From Cyanobacteriota bacterium (GTDB lineage Bacteria; Cyanobacteriota; Cyanobacteriia; PCC-6307; Cyanobiaceae), in NCBI GenBank assembly GCA_026389265.1, contig JAPLIE010000137.1:1-63511 (forward strand): 63,511 bases of DNA, in the 5' to 3' direction. Shown here piece by piece: positions 56,524 to 63,434 of the stretch. The number at the start of each line of letters is the position of its first letter. Within the stretch, counting starts at the first letter, position 1. The notes under the pieces are model-generated. The model did no database searches. It was not told where the DNA came from and saw only the letters and a list, made by a program, of their open reading frames with translations. Made by a program: the position numbers and the translations under genes.

Positions 56524-57158
56524 AAAGCCCCTAGGTAATCTGAGTATAGTTTACCCTTGGGGGACATTGGCAAAAAATCAGGAGCTATAAAGACTGGCTG
56601 CAATGCTGAGATTCCAGCAGCATTTATTACGGGTGTCTTTCCGCTATCGCCCTCAGTATTGCTGAAATTGAAATGCCTTTCGTCGAGCACACCAACGCGT
56701 ACCTCCCATATACGAGGTATACTTCCTCGCTTATCCTTCCCTCTTTCATATCTACCATCTGAATGGGTCAAGACATACCGAATCGTTAGGTGAGGACCTG
56801 GCTTGATTAAGTGCCCCTTGGGCTTATTGGCTTCTAGGGCAACTTTGATTTCAACATCCGATGCATCGCCATCATTTGCTAGCAAATCGGGATAGGTATG
56901 AGGAAGATTAGATCTAAACTTTCCTCCAGAAGATTTTACGATGCCTCCTCGATACAGATTCCCAATGATTGCCGATAGGTTAGCGAGCTCAACAAGCTCT
57001 GACAGCCGCTCACCGCCAGCATCCAAGAGGCGTTCATCAATAGAAGAAAGAATATCATCGACATATGAAACAGCTCCTGTTATCATTCCGACCGTGAGGC
57101 CTAATTCACTAAGCGCCGAAGAGGGCCGAGTCTTGGTTTTGTATGTAAACTCAGGCAT
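56511..57158 (-). CDS. Putative type II restriction endonuclease
   Basis: 215 residues. A PD-(D/E)XK-like pattern is visible: Tyr-Pro-Asp at 89-91, then DVEIKVALEANKPKGH with Glu103 and Lys105. Later segments (HLTIRYVLTHSD, RIWEVRVGVLDERHFN) look like core beta strands. The call rests on this motif plus position: directly after a controller gene and convergent with a C5-methyltransferase. The start is eight bases after the controller stop. The recognition site is unknown. Confidence 0.7.
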   Translation of the reverse strand: MPEFTYKTKTRPSSALSELGLTVGMITGAVSYVDDILSSIDERLLDAGGERLSELVELANLSAIIGNLYRGGIVKSSGGKFRSNLPHTYPDLLANDGDASDVEIKVALEANKPKGHLIKPGPHLTIRYVLTHSDGRYERGKDKRGSIPRIWEVRVGVLDERHFNFSNTEGDSGKTPVINAAGISALQPVFIAPDFLPMSPKGKLYSDYLGAFQAA

Positions 57159-57166
57159 ATTGACAG

Positions 57167-57385
57167 CTATTCAAAGTCGACCAGGAGTGCTGACGGGGGG
57201 ACCTCCAGCGCCTCGGCTACTGCAAGAAGGTTAATGAACCCAATATTTCGTTCTCCGCGTTCAACGCCTCCTATGTAAGTGCGATGTAAACAGCATTTGT
57301 CGGCCAGCTCTTCTTGAGAAATTTCCCTAGTGAGTCTGATGGCTCTAATTCGAGATCCCAACAGGACTAATGCCTCGCGCTCCAT
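57167..57385 (-). CDS. Restriction-modification controller (C) protein
   Basis: 72 residues, a compact XRE helix-turn-helix: LLGSRIRAIRLTREISQEELA, then RTYIGGVERGERNIGFINLLAVAEALEVPPSALL. Size and sequence match C proteins such as C.AhdI or C.PvuII, which dimerise, activate their own C-R operon and delay endonuclease expression after entry into a new host. The stop is eight bases before the endonuclease start. A C-box-like operator lies just upstream. Confidence 0.85.
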   Translation of the reverse strand: MEREALVLLGSRIRAIRLTREISQEELADKCCLHRTYIGGVERGERNIGFINLLAVAEALEVPPSALLVDFE

Positions 57386-57407
57386 CGGCCTAGCATCGCG
57401 GAATGAT

Positions 57408-57433
57408 GACCATATGTCGACAGACTATGAGTA
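57408..57433 (-). promoter_or_regulatory. Candidate C-box operator of the controller gene
   Basis: Two palindromes, GACCATATGTC (57408-57418) and GACTATGAGTA (57423-57433, with ACT-N3-AGT perfect), have centres 15 bases apart. This matches the GACTNNNAGTC-type C-boxes that C proteins bind as two dimers. The sites lie 23-48 bases before the controller ATG, the normal position for such autoregulated promoters. Confidence 0.6.
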
Positions 57434-57470
57434 GCATTAGAATCGGCTGTGATGCCAGCCAGCATTCTCC

Positions 57471-57554
57471 ACCTAACATCCAAATGCAGAAGACGGGAGC
57501 GACAGGTATTGGCTATGCCTAAAACATTGCCCGCTTCTGATTGGGGCGTTAGGC
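57471..57554 (+). repeat. attC site 2 (family B)
   Basis: R'' ACCTAAC at 57471-57477 and R' GTTAGGC at 57548-57554 match the consensus exactly. The left arm CAAAT-G-CAGAAG-A-CGGG pairs with CCCGCTTCTGATTGG, with two extrahelical bases on the left side. It closes the restriction-modification cassette. Confidence 0.9.
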
Positions 57555-57784
57555 GGCCTTGCGCCAAGGCCGTCGCGTAAAGATTAGCTGCATTACTCAA
57601 TAAGTCCATTTTGTTCACTGCGAACAGACAAAAAAAGGGGGGGGCGGTAATTTTAGCGCAAGCCCTCATTCTGATTAAGGCATCAACTGTGACCTATTCT
57701 CAGGGATTTGATGACATAAACTCAGTAGGCCCTAATGGCTACTGGAGCAATGTGCGCCGGAATGGCTCCGTTCGGAGAGTAAAG

Positions 57785-58207
57785 ATGCAGCGCATGATAG
57801 CTGCTAGTTTATTGACTTCATTAATTATTGTTGGAGCATCATTCCCGGCTCTAGCGGCTCACTGGGGAGATTTTCGCGACGACGGCATCCAAGACCTTGG
57901 AAATGGACGTAAGGTGCGGGTTTATCAAGCTATTTTATGGGGCATCCCTTGGGGGCATAGCTGGGAAGATGCCTGCGCAAAGCAGCCTGCAAACATCAAC
58001 GGTGTTCATTTCGATCGTCCAACTGCGTGTGTAAAATCTAGCATATTACAACCCATTTCGGCCATCCTTGCAGGAATTAGCGTGGTTGGTTTAGTGTTTC
58101 CACCTGTAGGCGTCGCGGCTGCTGTAGGGAGCGTCGGGACATCCGCCCTTGATCTTAGTGGAGCTGGTGCACTCAATATGTGGGGCATATTCTATGTAAA
58201 CCAATAG
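57785..58207 (+). CDS. Small exported protein of unknown function
   Basis: 140 residues from the ATG at 57785, which has a good SD (GGAGAG, eight bases upstream). A signal peptide is clear (MQRMIAASLLTSLIIVGASFPALAA). The mature part has two cysteines (DACAKQPAN, TACVKS) that may pair and an Ala/Gly/Val-rich hydrophobic C-terminus. It is the only gene of the third cassette. The frame is open upstream to 57611, but that part crosses an A/G homopolymer and looks non-coding. No family is recognised. Confidence 0.75.
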   Translation: MQRMIAASLLTSLIIVGASFPALAAHWGDFRDDGIQDLGNGRKVRVYQAILWGIPWGHSWEDACAKQPANINGVHFDRPTACVKSSILQPISAILAGISVVGLVFPPVGVAAAVGSVGTSALDLSGAGALNMWGIFYVNQ

Positions 58208-58267
58208 CCCGGAGGGATTTATAAACGGCTGCATCATTGACCCAAGCGGAATTTTCCACGAACCTTT

Positions 58268-58352
58268 GCCTAACATCAAGATACAGAAGTCGGGAGCGGA
58301 GGGGATTGCCTATGCTTAGGGTTCCGCCCGCTTCTGATCTTGAGCGTTAGGC
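58268..58352 (+). repeat. attC site 3 (family B)
   Basis: R'' GCCTAAC at 58268-58274 and R' GTTAGGC at 58346-58352 both match consensus. The left arm TCAAGAT-A-CAGAAG-T-CGGG pairs perfectly with CCCGCTTCTGATCTTGA, with extrahelical A and T. It is very similar to attC 2 and 5. Confidence 0.92.
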
Positions 58353-58363
58353 GAATTACATTG

Positions 58364-58675
58364 ATGCGAAGGTCCCATAGGAGCATGATATTGATATTTG
58401 GCACCATAGTAAAGACGAGCGCAGACAACAGCGTAGCTTGGGGTTTATTGTTTCTCGCCCCGTCAGCGGCAATTTGTGGTGGTGGGATATTGAGGCTGTA
58501 TTTGTGGAACTCGAGGCGGGGGTCAGCGAGAGAGCTGGCGTTCGGGTCCCCATCGTGCTATCCGTTGAGGTCAGTCAGGGCCTTTGCCAACCCACATCCA
58601 TTCACTGATACCGAAAAGGGAACTGTTGCTTCAAAGCCCTCCCAGCGGCCAGCAAGTAGTACCCGTCAAGGGTAG
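58364..58675 (+). CDS. Doubtful small ORF after attC 3
   Basis: About 103 residues from the ATG at 58364 (the frame also opens at 58340, inside attC). The first ~45 residues contain hydrophobic stretches (MILIFGTIV, WGLLFLAPSAAICGGG); the remainder is rich in Ser/Arg/Pro and looks random. It may be a decayed cassette gene. Apart from this ORF I see nothing in 58353-58665. Confidence 0.25.
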   Translation: MRRSHRSMILIFGTIVKTSADNSVAWGLLFLAPSAAICGGGILRLYLWNSRRGSARELAFGSPSCYPLRSVRAFANPHPFTDTEKGTVASKPSQRPASSTRQG

Positions 58676-59421
58676 TCAGCCCTCTGCACGAACTGATTGT
58701 AGAAGTGATCCTTGAGCTTCCAGGCCCGGTCTATCTGCTCCAAGGCGCTGTGCACGGCATCCTCATTGTCGATCAGACCCACCAGGTGCCCTGCCAGCTC
58801 CTGAGCATGGGTGAGGCCGCCAAGCAGCTCCACCTCGCCGATATCGGCCTGGCGCCGGTCGTGCATCATGTGGTAGTAGAAAAATTCAGACCGCGCACCA
58901 CCGCCGGCGGCCCCCTGGTTGAGTCGTTCCGACAGCCGCGGCCACAGGCTCTCATATTCCACTGCCACCAGCACTTCGGCCCAGAAGCGCAGGAAGCACA
59001 CCAGGGACAGGTCTCTTTGGGGCAAGTGCAGACAGGCCTGTAGCTGCTCCATGCTCTGGTGGCGGACCAAGGCTGTGGTGACAGATTCCTCACTCAACAA
59101 AATCTGCTCGCGGCTGGCCCCGAGATTCAGCAGGTCGCGAAATAGAAGTTCGCGGTGCGACGCCAGGGGCAACCCTCGGGTGTTACGGGGATATTCTTCA
59201 TGCAAGATCGATCGCACAGTCGCCCTGATGGCTTCAGAGTGCAACCCATCAATCACGAACTCATAGATGTTGACGATCGACAACGACAGAAACCGCCGCT
59301 GAATCAGCACCGCCAGCAGCTCTTCCCAGCCCAGGGCCGGCAGCCGCTGGAACAGTGGATGGCTCCTCAGGCGCTGCATCAGCTGGCGTTCGTGGGCATT
59401 GAGTCGGTCCAGCATGGTCAT
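58666..59421 (-). CDS. Iron-containing redox enzyme-like (heme-oxygenase-like fold) protein
   Basis: About 251 residues, all-helical. Segments such as TVRSILHEEYPRN, LASHRELLFRDLLNLG and EFFYYHMMHDRRQ supply Glu and His residues in the order seen in heme-oxygenase-like diiron proteins (TenA/PqqC-related, HDO group). The substrate is unknown. The start overlaps the stop of the upstream winged-helix gene (ATGA), so the two form an operon. GC is closer to the host chromosome than in the other cassettes. Confidence 0.6.
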   Translation of the reverse strand: MTMLDRLNAHERQLMQRLRSHPLFQRLPALGWEELLAVLIQRRFLSLSIVNIYEFVIDGLHSEAIRATVRSILHEEYPRNTRGLPLASHRELLFRDLLNLGASREQILLSEESVTTALVRHQSMEQLQACLHLPQRDLSLVCFLRFWAEVLVAVEYESLWPRLSERLNQGAAGGGARSEFFYYHMMHDRRQADIGEVELLGGLTHAQELAGHLVGLIDNEDAVHSALEQIDRAWKLKDHFYNQFVQRADYP

Positions 59422-60314
59422 CGGTCGGTGAACAAGATCCTGAGGCTGCTGCGCCAGTTCCGGTCGGGATCGGGCAGGAAGGGGCGGGCCACGGTCCACA
59501 TCAGTTCGAAGTCGTTGAGGAGGGTGCCGGTGATCAGGGGGTCACTGGCCTGCAGGTCGAGTTCAAGCTGAAAGGTGTGGATCGCCAAGGCCCCATGCAG
59601 GAACGGTGCCGCCAGAAGGGTGTCGCCGGCCCGGTATAGGGCTAGTGACGGCAGGGTGTCATACAGCCGCACCTGTAGGCGGTCGGCGTGGGCGTTGCCG
59701 CAGATCGTCGCCTCCAGCGTCTCCAGATTGGCGATCACACTGGACTGGATGCCGAAATCATCGGCCAGAGGCTCATCGGCGTAGCGCTTCAGCACCGCTT
59801 CCCTCAGACTCGCCGCCAGTGAATACGGCCAGGCAAGCAGGATCCGCACTGAAACCCCCGCCAGCAGGCAACGGCTCAGCAGCGCGCGGTATTGATCCAG
59901 GTTGGGGGCGAATGTCTGCAGGATCGCCACCTGGCGGTCGTCAACTTCAACGGCGCTGATCAGTTGCTCGAGAGCTGCCGCGAAGCGGTCGTTGGGGAAC
60001 CCGGGGTGGATGGTCTGCAGACCCAGACGCCCGAAGCCTTGACCCCGTTGCTGGTACTGCTGCTGCAGGTAGCGATGCAGCTGGGGTAGTTTGTAGCCAC
60101 GGCCAATGATGTTGAACTTGCGATAAATCGTGCGCAGTCGCTGGGTGAAGGCTTCGTCTTCGATCGGGCTGTGGCGTTGCTGGTAGGTCTCCAGAAGCTC
60201 TTGCTTGCTCTGGACGGGGTGCTCCCTGAGGCAGAGAATCACGTCGAGCTCATAGGCGGTTAGTGCATGCTCGTGACGTTCGCTGATGGACTGCAGAAAG
60301 GCTGTCCAAGTCAT
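59418..60314 (-). CDS. Winged-helix protein with phospholipase-D-like C-terminal region
   Basis: 298 residues. The N-terminal ~75 residues contain a winged-helix-like region (ELDVILCLREHPVQSKQELLETYQQ). The remainder resembles the PLD-like/DUF5919-type domain of regulators: GVSVRILLAWPYSLAA, LQVRLYDTLPSLALYRAGDTLLAAPFLHG and FQLELD. It may be a transcription regulator sensing a ligand and controlling the redox gene translated with it. Family assignment is tentative. Confidence 0.45.
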   Translation of the reverse strand: MTWTAFLQSISERHEHALTAYELDVILCLREHPVQSKQELLETYQQRHSPIEDEAFTQRLRTIYRKFNIIGRGYKLPQLHRYLQQQYQQRGQGFGRLGLQTIHPGFPNDRFAAALEQLISAVEVDDRQVAILQTFAPNLDQYRALLSRCLLAGVSVRILLAWPYSLAASLREAVLKRYADEPLADDFGIQSSVIANLETLEATICGNAHADRLQVRLYDTLPSLALYRAGDTLLAAPFLHGALAIHTFQLELDLQASDPLITGTLLNDFELMWTVARPFLPDPDRNWRSSLRILFTDR

Positions 60315-60581
60315 GGCTCTCGACGGCGGTTACAGCTGGGACAACTGAACACATGCCACTCTATCGCATGGGTTCTTCAATAAGCACCGCTTCCAGTTAC
60401 TTCCACTTCCCTCGATCTGGCCAAGATTGACAGGCTGATGGGGGTACCCAGACTGTACGTAGGTCCCTAGCTAGGGCCATCGGCGCCGTTGATGGCGAGC
60501 AGAGACGGGAGATCGAGATCGTGGCGGCATTAGCATTAGCCTTAGCCTTATGGATCTATGCCGCTCTGGATTAGAAGTGTG

Positions 60582-61181
60582 ATGGACCTGAGTGCTGACG
60601 CCTGGGAAAAAAAGTACCGTGAAGGACAGGATCGATGGGACATAGGTTGCCCAGCCCCTCCCCTGATCAACCTCTTGGCGTCGGAGCAAGCTCCGAAGGC
60701 AGGACGACTAGCAGTTTTGGGCTGTGGTAGTGGTCAGGATGCCATGCTTTTTGCTTCAGCTGGCTTTGAGGTCGTGGGGTTTGATTTTGCACCGACTGCA
60801 GTTGAACGGGCTTAAGCCACGGCAAAGGCCCGAAATCTAAACGTTCAGTTTTTACAGCGCAATATTTTTGATTTGGGAGCTGAGCTCCCAGGTTGTTTTG
60901 ATTCGGTCTTAGAGCATACTTGTTTTTGCGCCATCGATCCCATCTTGCGGAGCCAATATGTGGAGATGGCCACAAAGATTCTCCGCCCAGGTGGACAACT
61001 TATTGCTTTATTCTCCGCACACAATCAGCCAGGTGGACCGCCATTTGGCATCAAGCCTCAAGCCATCCTTGATCTCTTTATGCCTCACTTTGAAGTCATC
61101 ATGTTTCAGGCGGCAACTGATTCGATTGCCTACCGTCAAGGGAAGGAGCATCTAGCCATTTTCCAGGCCCGAACAAGCTAG
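60582..61181 (+). pseudogene. SAM-dependent methyltransferase with in-frame stop
   Basis: The frame reads through 200 codons with one internal TAA at 60813-60815 (codon 78). Before it: WEKKYREGQDRWDIG and the SAM motif I LAVLGCGSGQDAMLFA, then VVGFDFAPTAVERA. After it, in the same frame: FLQRNIF, FDSVLEHTCFCAID and ILRPGGQLIALF, as in thiopurine-methyltransferase-like enzymes. A single-base nonsense change, or a sequencing error, would explain it. The 3' end overlaps the convergent TIGR04222-type gene by three or four bases. Confidence 0.8.
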
Positions 61182-62527
61182 CAACAACATCCACCGCCGC
61201 CCCCTGCAGCTTCTTGGTCTTCTGCTGTAAAGGCTCGCCTCAAATCATCTAGAACTCCACCCGATAGCTTCGGATAGCCGAAAAGCGCGAACCTCTGCAT
61301 GACATCAAAAGTATCATGAGTTCGTCGAATCTCGTCCAGGATTCGACGGCCCCAACGCGTGTGCAAACCCGGTGGAACGACGCAGCATAGAGTCACGATT
61401 CCAATCCAGCGAACTGGGGCCGTAAAGGCTTGCAGATCAGAGATAGCCCAGCTGGCAATCACTAACAGGGGAAATAACAGGGGAAATAAGTGCCAGAAAC
61501 CTTCTACGATGAAAGCTGCCCATCCCGTCAGCAACAGTTTCTCGTGCTCCAGTGATTGTTTCAATGACTTCGTTTCATCGTGATTGATGTTCCGTAGCTC
61601 TTTTAGGGCTGGCGTTCGCTCGACCTGCCGCATCACCTGTTGCTCAATTTCATGCGCTCCCGGAGGCAAGATCTTTGCTATTGAAAGCGTGCGGTTCCGC
61701 AGATTCAGACGCAAATATCCCTCATGCAGAAGTTTTGCAATCGAAGACTCCACGGCCCGTTCATGTCCAGCGGCTAGATAAGCAGTCTCGTACAGATCAA
61801 GTTGAGGCTTATGCGGCTGATGGCTGGGTCTTAGGATAAAATGGCGCGCTAGCAGCCCAAGGATGGCAGGTCCGCCATAAGAAACCAGAAACGAATGAGC
61901 CGGCACAACATCCTTCATCTGATCAGTGGTAAAGCCATGGGCCATATGAGCGCCGTCAATGAGTATCAGGCAGGCAATGACGGCGCTGATGCTTAATGGC
62001 AGGCAGAACTTCTTGCGGAGAAAATGAAGCAAGAGAAAGGGAAATCGCTTGGGAACAATCCAGTTGTCGCTTAAGTTCACTCGTTGCATTTTAAGCTCTG
62101 CCCCAAACCGCACATCTGGAGGGGACCAGATTTCAATGGGTGGAGATCCAAAGAAATGGCGATAACTTGCGATCGTTTTCGTGTAGAGATCATGGAACTC
62201 GGCTCGCTCTGGCCGACCGCCGCGTGCTGGATGATGATGGAGCGGCTTCCCCAACACCTTTGGGCAAAACTCATCCCAGTAAGATTGAGTGAGGAGGACA
62301 TGGGCATGCCAGACCTGGTCGACTTGATCAGACGGCACCACTTGATGATCGGCAACGACCGCGAGAAACGCAAACTTTTTATACTCTGTGATAGCTCTTG
62401 CAGAATAGTCCTGCGTCCAACCATGACTTTTCATGAGATGGCGAATAAAGCCAAACTCATGAGTATTATCATTCAATTGATAGGCTTCAAGCCGCTGATA
62501 AAGGGCCGACTGCACCGCATCGAGCAT
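61178..62527 (-). CDS. TIGR04222-type membrane protein
   Basis: 449 residues. The first ~130 residues (ITEYKKFAFLAVVADHQVVPSDQVDQVWHAHVLLTQSYWDEF) are a glycine-rich-domain-like module. Hydrophobic spans lie at about 175-195, 215-230, 340-360 and 375-390. The C-terminus ends in Gly-rich then CCC, typical of TIGR04222 proteins. Function is unknown. It is in the integron region on the minus strand, convergent with the methyltransferase pseudogene. Confidence 0.65.
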   Translation of the reverse strand: MLDAVQSALYQRLEAYQLNDNTHEFGFIRHLMKSHGWTQDYSARAITEYKKFAFLAVVADHQVVPSDQVDQVWHAHVLLTQSYWDEFCPKVLGKPLHHHPARGGRPERAEFHDLYTKTIASYRHFFGSPPIEIWSPPDVRFGAELKMQRVNLSDNWIVPKRFPFLLLHFLRKKFCLPLSISAVIACLILIDGAHMAHGFTTDQMKDVVPAHSFLVSYGGPAILGLLARHFILRPSHQPHKPQLDLYETAYLAAGHERAVESSIAKLLHEGYLRLNLRNRTLSIAKILPPGAHEIEQQVMRQVERTPALKELRNINHDETKSLKQSLEHEKLLLTGWAAFIVEGFWHLFPLLFPLLVIASWAISDLQAFTAPVRWIGIVTLCCVVPPGLHTRWGRRILDEIRRTHDTFDVMQRFALFGYPKLSGGVLDDLRRAFTAEDQEAAGGGGGCCC

Positions 62528-63025
62528 GGCACTGAGATTTTCAGGAGGGGCTCAATCATCTTCAATGGCTTCTGGTTGCGAGTCAATGGTGGGCAAATGG
62601 AATCAGGTGGAATCAAATGCAAGGCGGATAGCAGTGGCTCATGACGACTGAAGACGCCCGCGGTAGATTCGGCCCTCGCACCTAGTTGTCTGCGGTGACG
62701 GCGCCGCTGGTGGAGGTCTGTAAGTTCATGAGGATGAGGACATTTGTTTCTACATGCCTGCACGGAATTCAAAATTAGTCTTGAACCAGGTTCCTGAGAT
62801 GCAGGCGTTAACTCGGCTAACAATGCCATACACCTGAGCCGCCACCAAGACACCTCATTTAATCGCCATGGCATACTGCGGCCAGGTGATGGCAAGCGTT
62901 CGAAGGATGACAGGGAAAGCGAGAACCACTGCACTCTGTTCGAAGGCCGTTGATTGCCCCCTAGGAAAAGCAGAAGGCCATCAAGCCGTGTTCCAGGCTA
63001 AACTGGAGCATGAATCAGGGGCAGG
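62528..63025. other. Gene-poor stretch containing attC 4
   Basis: About 500 bases between the start of the TIGR04222-type gene and the antitoxin-like ORF. Apart from attC 4 at 62815-62904 I see no supported gene. Open frames here (for example 62473-62934 on the minus strand) cross the attC hairpin and lack any family signature. The minus-strand promoter of the TIGR04222-type gene should lie in 62530-62800. Confidence 0.5.
62815..62904 (+). repeat. attC site 4 (family A, degenerate R boxes)
   Basis: R''-like GGCTAAC at 62815-62821 and R'-like GTTCGAA at 62898-62904, both off consensus by one or two bases. The left arm TGCCAT-A-CACCTG-A-GCCGC pairs with GCGGCCAGGTGATGGCA, leaving two extrahelical A bases. 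Arms are nearly the same as in attC 1, so these are one family. The weak R boxes may reduce recombination. Confidence 0.75.
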
Positions 63026-63190
63026 ATGAAGGGTATGGAAAAGCTCTTTGAAGCAGTTGTTGAATCTGATGGTCGAATACGCCTGAACACCCCTGTACAT
63101 CTGGAGAAAGGTCTCCGGGTTCTTGTTGCCGTACCGCAATCTGATTTGGATACATCCAGCTCTTGTGCTTGCCGGAGTAGGGAGGGGTGA
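63026..63190 (+). CDS. Antitoxin-like small protein (AF2212/DUF104 type)
   Basis: 54 residues: MKGMEKLFEAVVESDGRIRL, then NTPVHLEKGLRVLVAVPQSD, resembling AF2212/DUF104 beta-rich antitoxins (Glu-Ala-Val-Val-Glu...Pro-Val-x-Leu). After about residue 40 the sequence is Ser/Cys-rich, probably read out of frame into a toxin remnant. It may start at the second ATG (63035). Confidence 0.55.
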   Translation: MKGMEKLFEAVVESDGRIRLNTPVHLEKGLRVLVAVPQSDLDTSSSCACRSREG

Positions 63191-63434
63191 TTTTCTTCTT
63201 TGTCAGATAACCAGTAAACAATATGATGACTCTAATGCTTTATCGCTAAACGAATCGGACTTCCTTTCTGGCAGTCTCAGGCAAGACAGTTTCATTCGCA
63301 TCGGCAAGCTCTTTACTGCCAATGAGTCTCTCATAGCAGGAGTCGCTGGCCATCTTAAGTCTGCTAAGACTGGAGAAGCCATCGCACATCTTGTTGAAAT
63401 GCTATCGGCATGCATTCAAGATGACACCTTCTAA
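63123..63434 (+). pseudogene. PemK/MazF-like toxin, N-terminally truncated
   Basis: The C-terminal three quarters of a MazF/PemK-type endoribonuclease are visible: HPALVLAG, DFLLCQITSKQ, LNESDFLSGSLRQDSFIRIGKLFTANES and GHLKSAKTGEAIAHL. The usual first ~25 residues (Gly-Asp-Val and Pro-Phe-Pro-Phe part) are absent, and the frame runs into the antitoxin ORF in another phase. An internal deletion joining antitoxin and toxin is likely. The TAA stop is formed inside the R'' box of the next attC. Confidence 0.7.

Noticed and set aside
57367-57669. 100-residue minus-strand frame crossing attC 2
   Set aside because: It runs through both the C-box region and the attC hairpin and has no protein signature.
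62473-62934. 153-residue minus-strand frame crossing attC 4
   Set aside because: It overlaps the 5' end of the TIGR04222-type gene in another frame and spans the attC hairpin.
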